DNA of 64,000 nucleotides from Comamonadaceae bacterium (lineage in GTDB: Bacteria > Pseudomonadota > Gammaproteobacteria > Burkholderiales > Burkholderiaceae), in NCBI GenBank assembly GCA_947374535.1, contig CANCCJ010000002.1, positions 36,029 through 100,028 on the forward strand, written 5' to 3'. Below, piece after piece: positions 1 through 7,805 of this stretch. Under the pieces are notes generated by a model that saw only the letters and a program-made list of their open reading frames with translations, did no database searches and was not told the origin of the DNA. The position numbers were made by a program, and so were the translations under genes. Each line of letters opens with the position of its first letter. Position 1 is the stretch's first letter.

Positions 1-565
1 TGGTCATGATCTTGTCTTGGCAAAAACTCCAAGCCCCCACATGCCCGATGCTGCCCACAGGTTGCCCCTTATAGCGGGCACCGTGCGCTTGCGCGCAATC
101 CTCGATCACTTTCAAGCCGTGCAGCGCGGCCAGCGCCATGATCGGGTCCATATCGCAAGGCCAGCCCGCCAAATGCACACAAATAACGGCCTTGGTACGT
201 GGCGTTAAAACTGCTGCGATGGTACGTGCCGATATATTCCCAGAATCAGCCTCCACATCGGCAAACACAGGCACAGCCCCCGCATTGACCACACACGAAA
301 TCGACGCAATGAACGTGCGTGGCGTCACTACCACCTCGTCGCCTGGCCCAATTCCCAGAGCCTTCAGCGCCACATCCAGCGCAAGCGTGCCGTTTGCAAG
401 AGCCACGGCATAGTTGGTGCCACACCAAGCCGCAAACTCTTTTTCAAACTCGCGTGTCTCAGTGCCTGTCCAATAATTGACCTTGTTGGACATCACCACG
501 CGGTGCACTGCATCTGCTTCTTCAGTGGTAAAACTGGGCCAAACAGAAAAAGGGGTATTCAACAT
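1..565 (-). CDS. DegT/DnrJ/EryC1/StrS sugar aminotransferase (3' end cut by window edge)
   Basis: PLP-dependent transaminase acting on nucleotide-linked keto-sugars. The visible 188 codons read cleanly from ATG at 565 (MLNTPFSVWPSFTTEE). They contain the family's EDCAQAHGA motif (about residues 155-163) and the SFCQDK stretch, whose Lys185 is the expected Schiff-base lysine; the C-terminal half lies beyond base 1. The next gene upstream in the transcript is a NeuD/PglD-type acetyltransferase, preceded by a PglC-type sugar transferase. That trio is what makes and transfers UDP-N,N'-diacetylbacillosamine or a similar 4-amino sugar, so a PglE-like role is inferred. The exact sugar cannot be read from sequence, and the matching 4,6-dehydratase is not in the window. 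Confidence 0.85.
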   Translation of the reverse strand, partial: MLNTPFSVWPSFTTEEADAVHRVVMSNKVNYWTGTETREFEKEFAAWCGTNYAVALANGTLALDVALKALGIGPGDEVVVTPRTFIASISCVVNAGAVPVFADVEADSGNISARTIAAVLTPRTKAVICVHLAGWPCDMDPIMALAALHGLKVIEDCAQAHGARYKGQPVGSIGHVGAWSFCQDKIMT

Positions 566-574
566 CTTGAGTTT

Positions 575-1231
575 TCAATTCTTGATCAAAGGCCGGGCCG
601 GATTGCCCACCACCGTCACGCCAGGCTCCACACTCTTGGTTACCACCGCCCCCATGCCCACCACCGCACCACGGCCAATGACCAGTGGCGCGCCAGGCAA
701 CCCCTGTTTGATGACCGCGCCCGTACCAATATAAGCGTGGTCCTCAACATGCACATTGCCATTGCACATCACACCAGGTGCAAAGGTCACAAAGTCGCCA
801 ATCACGCAATCGTGGGCCACATAGCTGTAAATATTGCTGTGGAAATGTTGGCCAATCCGCACATTGCTCGTCAGCGTGACAAAGGGGCACAACACCGCCC
901 CCTCACCCAGCTGCACATCGTCCAGCTGCACCACGTTGGCCGCACGCACCTCAAAAAAGAGCACACCATCGGCCGCGCAACGTGCCACCAGCTTTTGTCG
1001 CACCTGGCTGTTGGCAATGGCCACATTCATGTGGCGACCGCTGGCGGGCTCTTCCAGCCACTGTGCATAAGTCAGCACCCGCTGCCCGTTCACAACAGAA
1101 GCGCTCGGCTGGTCGTCCACAAACACCAGATCGGCCAAGCCCGCCGCCAGATCAGCCTGCAACTGCTGGCGCACCAAAGGCAGCACCTCACGGCCATAGC
1201 CACTGGCCCCAAAAATGGCAAAACGCTTCAA
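575..1231 (-). CDS. NeuD/PglD-family sugar O/N-acetyltransferase
   Basis: 218-aa acetyl-CoA-dependent acetyltransferase for a UDP-amino sugar. It has a Rossmann-like N-terminus with IFGASGYGREV (residues 6-16), followed by a left-handed beta-helix of hexapeptide repeats from about residue 100. His140 in the YVAHDCVIGD motif sits where the catalytic histidine of PglD is found. It lies between the PglC-like transferase (4-bp overlap with that gene's stop) and the DegT aminotransferase, as expected for a protein that acetylates the 4-amino group made by the neighbour. PglD is the best guess; perosamine or other 4-amino-sugar acetyltransferases of the same family remain possible. Confidence 0.85.
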   Translation of the reverse strand: MKRFAIFGASGYGREVLPLVRQQLQADLAAGLADLVFVDDQPSASVVNGQRVLTYAQWLEEPASGRHMNVAIANSQVRQKLVARCAADGVLFFEVRAANVVQLDDVQLGEGAVLCPFVTLTSNVRIGQHFHSNIYSYVAHDCVIGDFVTFAPGVMCNGNVHVEDHAYIGTGAVIKQGLPGAPLVIGRGAVVGMGAVVTKSVEPGVTVVGNPARPLIKN

Positions 1232-1821
1232 GACTCTGACCCCGTAAATTTTTTCATAGTCGCCTCCCCCGCAGCACTGATCCCATCTCGCACCAACACT
1301 TTACGCACCGTCATCCAGAGTATCTTGATGTCCAGCGACAGGCTCTGGTTGTCGACGTACCAAACATCCAATGCAAACTTGTCTGGCCAACTAATGGCAT
1401 TGCGACCATTGACCTGCGCCCAGCCAGTGATTCCTGGGCGTACCTCGTGGCGGCGCGCTTGCTCATGTGTGTAAAGCGGCAAGTATTCCATCAGCAAAGG
1501 TCGCGGCCCCACCAGACTCATATCTCCACACAGCACATTCCACAGCTCAGGCAGCTCGTCGAGACTACTGGAACGCAAAAAGCGGCCAAATGGCGTTAGC
1601 CGCTGCGCATCGGGCAACAAAGCCCCATCAGGCCCCCGCCCGTCCGTCATGGTGCGGAACTTGACCATGGTGAAGGGTTTCCCATGCAAGCCCGGCCGTA
1701 CCTGACAGAAAAGCACAGGTGTGCCCAGCTTGCGGCGGATTAGCCAAGCTAGGACTAACAAAGGTAATGCCAACAACAACAACGCTAGCGATGCAGCAAG
1801 AAAATCAAACAAACGCTTCAT
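1228..1821 (-). CDS. PglC-type undecaprenyl-phosphate sugar phosphotransferase (initiating transferase)
   Basis: Small monotopic phosphoglycosyltransferase that moves a sugar-1-phosphate from a UDP-sugar to undecaprenyl phosphate and so starts repeat-unit assembly at the inner membrane. An N-terminal hydrophobic segment (about residues 5-28) is followed by the KFRTM motif, the catalytic Asp-Glu pair in SSLDELPELWN, and GDMSLVGPRPL. At about 197 aa it is the short PglC type, without the extra membrane domain of WbaP. I start it at ATG 1821; an in-frame TTG at 1830 overlaps the wbuB stop. The adjacent PglD- and DegT-like genes suggest a bacillosamine-type first sugar. Confidence 0.9.
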   Translation of the reverse strand: MKRLFDFLAASLALLLLALPLLVLAWLIRRKLGTPVLFCQVRPGLHGKPFTMVKFRTMTDGRGPDGALLPDAQRLTPFGRFLRSSSLDELPELWNVLCGDMSLVGPRPLLMEYLPLYTHEQARRHEVRPGITGWAQVNGRNAISWPDKFALDVWYVDNQSLSLDIKILWMTVRKVLVRDGISAAGEATMKKFTGSES

Positions 1822-1826
1822 ACCCG

Positions 1827-3071
1827 TCAACTTTTAGCCCCATTTGCCAGCGCTTTAAAAATAGCCCCGAATTTGCCAGCCCCCACTTGCAAGGCCAGCT
1901 TTTCTTGATAGAACTGGCGAGCGTGTCTACCCATGGTTTGCTGGTCAGCAAAGGGCATATCGGCCAACTTCTGCGCAGCATTAGCCAAGGCCATTGGATT
2001 TTCTGACTCCGCAGTCAATCCGCCGTTCGATTGCGTAACCAAATCTGCCGCATCGCCGTTAACCGCCATCAGCAAGGGCTTTCCCACAGCCATGTATGCC
2101 TGCGTTTTAGAGGGGATGGTGATCTCAAACAATGGGTCTTTTTTTAGGTGTACGAGCAAGGCGTCTGCGGCAGCCAAAACGGTTCCCACTTCAGCCATCG
2201 GCACTGGTGGAAGAAACACCATATTGTCCAAGCCCAGCACCTTTGCTCTGTCTTTGAGTCGCGCTACCTCGACGCCCCCCCCCAGCATCACAAAGCACAC
2301 GCGAGATGCACGTCCCTTCAAAATCAGGGCAGCGTCCAGCACGGCGTCAAGTGCTTGGGCCTTGCCCATATTGCCGGCAAAAACAAGTTTGAAACTATCG
2401 CTACCCGGAAAGTTGCGCGGCAAGCTGCCTACAGGGGACATTAACGCTGCTTCATCGGCCCAGTTGTAAATTACCTCGATCTTGCGTTCTGGTACGTTGC
2501 GCTGGATCAGTAGGCGCTTAAACCCTGGCGACAGCACCACGACTTGGTCCACACGCTTATAAACCCAATCGCACACACGCCCAACAAAGCCCAGCGCACG
2601 CGAGTTGTTCAGCATGCCTGTAGCTCGCAAGGTATCGGGCCACATATCTTGAATGTCGTACACCAGCGGAATACCCCGCAGCAAACGAATCAAGCTGGCC
2701 GCCAAGCCTACGGTCAGCGGCGGGTGATAGGCATACATCACATCAGCCCGCTTGGCTATGAATAGCCCGTAAAACATCAGCGAGGCGGCAAAGCTGGCGT
2801 AGTTCAGTACTCGTTTGGCAGCCGATTGATCGTGGTTCGGGTATAGCGGCAGACGAGTGATGTCCACCCCGTCAATGCGTTCGCGCTGAATCCACTTGAT
2901 TTTGTAACCCGGGTACACCTTGCCACCTGGGTAATTGGGAAAGCCCGTGACCACTTCTACATCAAAGCCTTGGCGCACCAATTCGCGTGCAAACACCAAG
3001 CCTTTGAAGGTTGGCTCAGGATCGAACCACTGGGTCAACAGCAGCACACGGGTTTTGGCAGGCGCTTTCAA
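1827..3071 (-). CDS. wbuB: WbuB-family GT4 glycosyltransferase (predicted L-FucNAc transferase)
   Basis: GT4 family, GT-B fold cytoplasmic transferase of about 414 aa. The N-terminus (VLLLTQWFDPEPTFKG) and the glycine-rich YDIQDMWPDTLRATG region are typical of WbuB, the enzyme paired with the UDP-L-FucNAc genes fnlABC in Escherichia coli O26. Those three genes lie directly upstream here, so transfer of L-FucNAc onto the lipid-linked first sugar is inferred. No ATG fits the N-terminus. TTG 3071 overlaps the fnlC stop as TTGA and has GGAAGA a few bases upstream, so I chose it; TTG 3083 is the alternative. The gene holds a nine-G homopolymer at 2275-2283. Confidence 0.85.
   Translation of the reverse strand: MKAPAKTRVLLLTQWFDPEPTFKGLVFARELVRQGFDVEVVTGFPNYPGGKVYPGYKIKWIQRERIDGVDITRLPLYPNHDQSAAKRVLNYASFAASLMFYGLFIAKRADVMYAYHPPLTVGLAASLIRLLRGIPLVYDIQDMWPDTLRATGMLNNSRALGFVGRVCDWVYKRVDQVVVLSPGFKRLLIQRNVPERKIEVIYNWADEAALMSPVGSLPRNFPGSDSFKLVFAGNMGKAQALDAVLDAALILKGRASRVCFVMLGGGVEVARLKDRAKVLGLDNMVFLPPVPMAEVGTVLAAADALLVHLKKDPLFEITIPSKTQAYMAVGKPLLMAVNGDAADLVTQSNGGLTAESENPMALANAAQKLADMPFADQQTMGRHARQFYQEKLALQVGAGKFGAIFKALANGAKS
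2275..2283 (-). repeat. Nine-G homopolymer inside wbuB
   Basis: Nine consecutive G on the coding strand, in codons for Leu-Gly-Gly-Gly-Val near residue 263 of the glycosyltransferase. The reading frame is intact in this sequence. Tracts of this length are prone to slippage, which would switch the gene off. Confidence 0.9.
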
Positions 3072-4204
3072 TATTTCTTCCAAACCACCCGATTCACGTA
3101 ATCGGTGTAGCTATGAACTATGCGCACAACCTTGGCGCTCACATTGGGCATGCTGTAGTCAGCCACCATGCGGAGCTCGCGGTTTTCGCCACGCGCCTGA
3201 TTCGCCACTATGGCCAAGCCCTGCCGAACACGCTCTACCTCCAAACCCACCATCATGACAGCGGCCTCTTCCATCCCCTCGGGGCGCTCGTGCGCCTCGC
3301 GCAGGTTGAGCGCCGGAAAATTAAGAATGGAAGACTCTTCATTGATCGTGCCACTATCCGACAGCACCGCTTTGGCGTTCATCTGCAGATTCACATAGTC
3401 ATGAAAACCCAGCGGCTTCAAGAGTCGCACGAGCGGATGAAATTTAGCCCCAGTAGCATCAACCCGCTTTTGTGTGCGCGGGTGGGTCGACACAATCACC
3501 GGCAAGCCATGATCTTCAGCAACTGCGTTGAGTACCCCCACCAGCTTGGTGAAGCTACGGTCTGACTCGATGTTTTCCTCCCGATGCGCACTCACCACAA
3601 AGTATTGCTGAGCCGCCAACTTCAATCGCTCAACCGCATCGGATGCCTTAATCTGCGGCAGATAGTGGTGCAACACCTCATACATTGGGCTACCGGTTTT
3701 TATTACTTGATCGGGCGGCAATCCCTCGCGCAACAGATAGTCACGCGCAATGGTGCTGTAAGTCAGATTAATGTCTGACGTGTGGTCCACGATGCGGCGG
3801 TTGGTCTCTTCGGGAACGCGCTGGTCAAAGCAGCGGTTGCCTGCCTCCATGTGAAAAATTGGAACCTTACGTCTCTTTGCCGGTATGACAGACAAGCAAC
3901 TATTGGTGTCGCCCAGCACCAGCATAGCCTCTGGCTTCACTTGGGCTAGCACGCCATCCACCGCGGTAATCAGGTTACCAATCGTGTGCGCAGCGCTTGT
4001 GCTGCCATCAGCACTGCTCAAAAAGAAGTCTGGCTTGCGCACACCAAGATCATCAAAAAAGACTTGATTCAACTCATAGTCGTAGTTTTGCCCAGTATGC
4101 ACCAGCACATGGTCGCAATGCGCGTCCAGCGCGGCCAGAACGCGAGACAAACGGATAATTTCAGGCCGTGTGCCCACAACTGACATGATTTTGAGTTTTT
4201 TCAT
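3068..4204 (-). CDS. fnlC: FnlC/CapG: UDP-GlcNAc 2-epimerase family enzyme for UDP-L-FucNAc
   Basis: Non-hydrolysing UDP-GlcNAc 2-epimerase family. In the FnlABC (CapEFG, WbjBCD) pathway this enzyme performs the last step, C2 epimerisation to UDP-N-acetyl-L-fucosamine. Visible motifs are SVVGTRPEIIR near the N-terminus, HTGQNYDYELN, HMEAGNRCFDQRVPEE and SDSGTINEES. The EAGNRCFDQ form, rather than EAGLRT as in WecB, is characteristic of the FucNAc branch. I start at ATG 4204 (MKKLKIMSVVG, 378 aa), 5 nt after the fnlB stop; TTG 4213 would overlap that stop. It is followed directly by wbuB. Confidence 0.92.
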   Translation of the reverse strand: MKKLKIMSVVGTRPEIIRLSRVLAALDAHCDHVLVHTGQNYDYELNQVFFDDLGVRKPDFFLSSADGSTSAAHTIGNLITAVDGVLAQVKPEAMLVLGDTNSCLSVIPAKRRKVPIFHMEAGNRCFDQRVPEETNRRIVDHTSDINLTYSTIARDYLLREGLPPDQVIKTGSPMYEVLHHYLPQIKASDAVERLKLAAQQYFVVSAHREENIESDRSFTKLVGVLNAVAEDHGLPVIVSTHPRTQKRVDATGAKFHPLVRLLKPLGFHDYVNLQMNAKAVLSDSGTINEESSILNFPALNLREAHERPEGMEEAAVMMVGLEVERVRQGLAIVANQARGENRELRMVADYSMPNVSAKVVRIVHSYTDYVNRVVWKKY

Positions 4205-4209
4205 TGTCG

Positions 4210-5316
4210 TCAAACTTTGCTTGCAATCGTGTCTGGGTTAGCACGGTCAAAAATTTCATTCGCCCACAACATCACTACCATTTCATCGCTGCCAATGTTG
4301 GTTATGTCATGCGTCCATCCAGGCACTGTCTCCACGACCTTCGGTTTATCACCCAAGGTCTCTAGGTAATAAACCTCATTGGTCAGCATATGCCTAAAAC
4401 CAAAGCGGGCGTGGCCTTTAATAACCAAAAACTTTTCTGTTTTTGTGTGGTGGTAGTGCCCGCCCCGTGTAATGCCTGGATGTGCCGTAAAAAAACTGAA
4501 CTGACCAGCATCGGGGGTTTTGAGCATTTCCACAAACACGCCTCGTGCATCGGCATGCACAGGCACGTCGTACGCAAAGCGCTCAGTCGGCAAATAGCTA
4601 ACATAAGTGGCATACAAAGCACGAATCAGACCTGTGCCCACGCGCTCCGACATTAAAGTGCTGCGACAGTTTTTAAACGCATCAATCTGTTCCGACAGCT
4701 CACCCAAGGTAATGCTGTATTCGGGTTCAACCGTTGGGTACTCCACCCCATTCCAGCTATAAGCCAACTGCCTCAGTATGGCGTTAACCACATCATCCAC
4801 ATAAACCAAACGCACACGGGCGCTTGCATCATTGATTTGCACTTGCAGATCGTGCGCCTTGTTGTGGCAAAACGTGGCCACCACCGAGTTGTAATTTGGC
4901 TTGCACCACTTGCCAAAAACACCTGGTAAGCGGTAGATGGCGGCAGGGTTGCCATGTTCGTTGGATAACTCTTGCACCGTATGCTCGGCGGCAAGCTTGC
5001 TGCGCCCGTATGGGTTGTCTAATTCGACTTGTGCAGACGATGCAAACAGCACAGGTATGGTTTTTCCCAAAGTCTTAAGGCCTTGGCATACACGTCGCGT
5101 TAAGCCGGTGTTGACTTCAGCAAACTCCTTTGGATCGGCGGGCCGGTTTTCACCCGCCAGATGCACGACCGCATTGGCTTGTGCCAGAGCTTCGTGTAAA
5201 GCTGCATCGTCTTGGCCTCGAACAAAAGTGAGCACCTCGGTGGCCACTTGCTCGCGGAGCCTTAGCACCAAGTTTTTTCCAATAAAACCGTTGGCGCCAG
5301 TGACTAATACTTTCAT
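4210..5316 (-). CDS. fnlB: FnlB/CapF: bifunctional epimerase-reductase with C-terminal cupin
   Basis: Second enzyme of UDP-L-FucNAc synthesis, converting the FnlA product through C3 epimerisation and C4 reduction. The N-terminal short-chain dehydrogenase domain (residues 1 to about 245) carries VTGANGFIGKN for NAD(P) binding and NPYGRSKLAAE as the Tyr-x3-Lys catalytic motif. The C-terminal cupin (about 255-365) shows GGHYHHTKTEKF, a His-rich metal-site motif, plus PGWTHDITNIG. This two-domain order and the 368-aa length match CapF of Staphylococcus aureus and WbjC of Pseudomonas. It lies 3 nt after fnlA. Confidence 0.95.
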   Translation of the reverse strand: MKVLVTGANGFIGKNLVLRLREQVATEVLTFVRGQDDAALHEALAQANAVVHLAGENRPADPKEFAEVNTGLTRRVCQGLKTLGKTIPVLFASSAQVELDNPYGRSKLAAEHTVQELSNEHGNPAAIYRLPGVFGKWCKPNYNSVVATFCHNKAHDLQVQINDASARVRLVYVDDVVNAILRQLAYSWNGVEYPTVEPEYSITLGELSEQIDAFKNCRSTLMSERVGTGLIRALYATYVSYLPTERFAYDVPVHADARGVFVEMLKTPDAGQFSFFTAHPGITRGGHYHHTKTEKFLVIKGHARFGFRHMLTNEVYYLETLGDKPKVVETVPGWTHDITNIGSDEMVVMLWANEIFDRANPDTIASKV

Positions 5317-5319
5317 GGC

Positions 5320-6348
5320 TTATTCCTCAGCCTCTACCAGCTCACCACGCGCTACAGCCTGCATAAAGCGCAGCTTCATAAGCAAGGCTTGCATACCCAC
5401 GATATCTAAACGCTCGGTGTTGTGGGAGTTGTAGTCAGTGGCTTCAGAGATTTTCACTTCTCCTTGCTCCACAAACTTGCCGTAGTTCAAGTCACGCAAA
5501 TCTGGCGGTACGCGGTAATAACCGCCCAAATCTTCTGCAGCCACCATCTCTTCGCGGCTAAGCAAGGCCTCAAAAAGTTTTTCACCGTGACGCGTGCCAA
5601 TTACTCGCACCTCGTGCTCTGGCTTACCCACCAAGGCAGTTAGCGCTCTGGCCAACACCTCGATGGTGCCAGCGGGCGCTTTTTGCACAAAGATCTCTCC
5701 GGGCTGCCCATGCTCAAAAGCATAAAGCACCAAGTCCACTGCGTCGTCAAGTGTCATCATGAAGCGAGTCATGCTAGGGTCGGTAATGGTTATAGGCTTT
5801 CCAGCACGTATTTGCTCAATGAACAAGGGAATGACTGAGCCGCGAGATGCCATGACGTTGCCGTAGCGGGTGACGTTAATCACCGTACTTGAACTGCTTC
5901 GCGATTTGGCCACGGCCACTTTCTCCATCATGGCCTTGCTGATGCCCATGGCGTTAATGGGGTAAACAGCTTTGTCGGTACTCAACACCACCACACGTTT
6001 AACGCCACATTGGATTGCAGCTTCTAAAACATTTTCCGTACCAATAACGTTAGTTTTGACGGCCTCCAACGGATGGAACTCGCATGAAGGTACCTGTTTC
6101 AACGCCGCCGCGTGATATATGTAGTCCGCACCGCGCACAGCATTCAATAAAGACTGAGGGTCACGCACATCACCAATATAAAATTTTAGTTTGGCGCTGT
6201 TATAGCGCTTACGCATATCGTCTTGCTTCTTTTCATCACGACTAAAGATTCGAATTTCTGAAATGTCAGAATCGATAAACCTACGAAGCACTGCATTACC
6301 AAAAGAACCTGTCCCACCGGTTATCAATAAAGTTTTGTTTTTAAACAC
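5320..6348 (-). CDS. fnlA: FnlA/CapE: UDP-GlcNAc 4,6-dehydratase/5-epimerase
   Basis: First enzyme of the UDP-L-FucNAc pathway, inverting 4,6-dehydratase of the FlaA1/CapE group. Visible are LLITGGTGSFGNAVL (NADP-binding), DVRDPQSL, HAAALKQVPSCE, and NAMGISKAMMEK. In that last motif Met replaces the usual Tyr of Tyr-x3-Lys, a known trait of this dehydratase group. It starts at GTG 6348, with AGGA about 8 nt upstream. Base composition changes sharply at this gene's 5' end: genes farther upstream in the transcript (6.4-13.1 kb) are much more AT-rich. Confidence 0.95.
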   Translation of the reverse strand: MFKNKTLLITGGTGSFGNAVLRRFIDSDISEIRIFSRDEKKQDDMRKRYNSAKLKFYIGDVRDPQSLLNAVRGADYIYHAAALKQVPSCEFHPLEAVKTNVIGTENVLEAAIQCGVKRVVVLSTDKAVYPINAMGISKAMMEKVAVAKSRSSSSTVINVTRYGNVMASRGSVIPLFIEQIRAGKPITITDPSMTRFMMTLDDAVDLVLYAFEHGQPGEIFVQKAPAGTIEVLARALTALVGKPEHEVRVIGTRHGEKLFEALLSREEMVAAEDLGGYYRVPPDLRDLNYGKFVEQGEVKISEATDYNSHNTERLDIVGMQALLMKLRFMQAVARGELVEAEE

Positions 6349-6369
6349 GACTTTTTCCTATAAATAATT

Positions 6370-6963
6370 TCAAGCAGAATTTACATTCACCGTCTTGCTA
6401 ACAAGGCCGAGCTGCTGCTCTACACCTCCACAAAGCGTGTGACCGATTAATATATGTGCCTCCTGAATACGCGCCGTAACTTGACTGGGTACCACTATAT
6501 TTAAATCACAACACTGAGCCAACTCACCTCCATCACGACCAGACAGCCCAAGCGTCAACATGCCAATAGATTTCGCGGCACGCACTGCGATTATTACATT
6601 ACGTGAATTACCCGAAGTAGATATAGCAATTAAACAATCTCTCGGTTGGCCAAGCGCCAATACTTGCCGACCGAATACCTCATCAAAACCATAATCATTT
6701 CCAATGCACGTAAGCGCTGACGTGTCCGTATTCAATGCAATTGCTGCAAGTGGGCGACGCTCCTCAATGAAACGCCCTGTGAATTCTGCGGCAATATGTT
6801 GACAATCAGCCGCTGAACCGCCATTCCCACAGAGTAAAACTTTTCCACCGTTACTAAATATTGCCGTCAACGAGTCAATAGCAGTATCAACACATATACT
6901 TGCATCATACAATTCATCCATAACTTTTTGATGTTGCCTAATGTTAAATTTAAATAAACTCAT
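6370..6963 (-). CDS. gmhA: GmhA-like sedoheptulose 7-phosphate isomerase (SIS domain)
   Basis: SIS-domain protein of about 197 aa resembling GmhA over its whole length: GGKVLLCGNGGSAADCQHIA, EFTGRF, IGNDYGFDEVF, SGNSRN and the C-terminal EAHILIGHTLC. GmhA makes D-glycero-D-manno-heptose 7-phosphate for LPS heptose. ATG 6963 overlaps the previous gene's stop as ATGA and is preferred over the upstream ATG 6975. No heptose kinase, phosphatase or nucleotidyltransferase lies nearby, and the gene shares the AT-rich composition of the acquired block. It may be a second gmhA serving an O-antigen heptose, or a passenger. Confidence 0.88.
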   Translation of the reverse strand: MSLFKFNIRQHQKVMDELYDASICVDTAIDSLTAIFSNGGKVLLCGNGGSAADCQHIAAEFTGRFIEERRPLAAIALNTDTSALTCIGNDYGFDEVFGRQVLALGQPRDCLIAISTSGNSRNVIIAVRAAKSIGMLTLGLSGRDGGELAQCCDLNIVVPSQVTARIQEAHILIGHTLCGGVEQQLGLVSKTVNVNSA

Positions 6964-7805
6964 TCCACACTCCATTTATTACATTCAATATTATTTTTAT
7001 CCAACAAAACCTTAGCCAATAACTGATTTACAGCCGACTGCCCAAAAAAATTACCTAACAAATCATCTGGAATAAACATTTTCCAAGAGTCAGATACAAT
7101 ATATACTCTTTTATTTAAACAATAAGCATAATGCAGTGCCATGCTATCAACTGTAATAATGCCGTCAAAATTACGCAGCAACTCATCGAACTCATCAAAA
7201 TTACCATAAACACAAAGGGGTAATTCACTAAAATCATAGATGTTAACTTGAGAAACATGAACCAAGCACACCACTTCAATTCCAGACTGCAACAGTACTG
7301 AACACATTTTTAATATAGATGCATATGGCATCCATCGATCGGAAGAGCTTCCAAATGGAAAAATAAAAATCTTTTTTAATCGGTCCGTCGGCGAATAATT
7401 TACTCTTGTGCCAAAAAAATTCTCGTACGCTTTATATATATTTTGACTTTTAGATAAGTAAGAAACTGGCAAACCAAAAAAGACAATTTTATTTCTAAAA
7501 GAATCAAAATCTACTACACAAGCATATCCTTCAGCAATTAATTTTTTGACACGTGTTCTTACATAAATAAAATCTCTGAATACATTAGCAAATCCCGCTT
7601 TTAAATTATAAAATGCAGGGCCTCCGTTCTGGAAACTCAAGACCTCCCGTTTAACTGCTGCATCAAACACGTTAAGTAAATTTGAACTTTTATCAGGAAT
7701 AAGAAATAATATATCAAAATTTTTTAATGATTTAAGAAATTTTAATGTCACCAGCAAATCACCAAAGCCCTTCAGCTGAATTAAAGCTAACTTAGTCTTC
7801 CTCAC
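6960..7805 (-). CDS. GT9-like (heptosyltransferase-superfamily) glycosyltransferase, divergent
   Basis: About 281 aa with the layout of a GT9 enzyme. The N-terminus is LALIQLKGFGDLLVTLKFL. A mid-protein IFIFPFGSSSDRWMPYASI corresponds to the PG(A/S)...W motif. FDGIITVDSMALHYAYCLN resembles the sugar-nucleotide-binding VxxDTGxxH region. The match is weak, so donor and acceptor are unknown. GTG 7805, with GGGGGG upstream, is my preferred start; GTG 7820 is also in frame. The gene overlaps the Wzy-like gene's stop and runs straight into gmhA, which makes a heptose or heptose-like donor a reasonable but untested guess. Confidence 0.65.
   Translation of the reverse strand: MRKTKLALIQLKGFGDLLVTLKFLKSLKNFDILFLIPDKSSNLLNVFDAAVKREVLSFQNGGPAFYNLKAGFANVFRDFIYVRTRVKKLIAEGYACVVDFDSFRNKIVFFGLPVSYLSKSQNIYKAYENFFGTRVNYSPTDRLKKIFIFPFGSSSDRWMPYASILKMCSVLLQSGIEVVCLVHVSQVNIYDFSELPLCVYGNFDEFDELLRNFDGIITVDSMALHYAYCLNKRVYIVSDSWKMFIPDDLLGNFFGQSAVNQLLAKVLLDKNNIECNKWSVE

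Noticed and set aside
503..1474. Long plus-strand open frame (323 codons) opposite the PglD/PglC-like genes
   Set aside because: Antisense to two well-supported genes, rich in His/Arg/Gln as expected of a mirrored frame, and without a recognisable domain.
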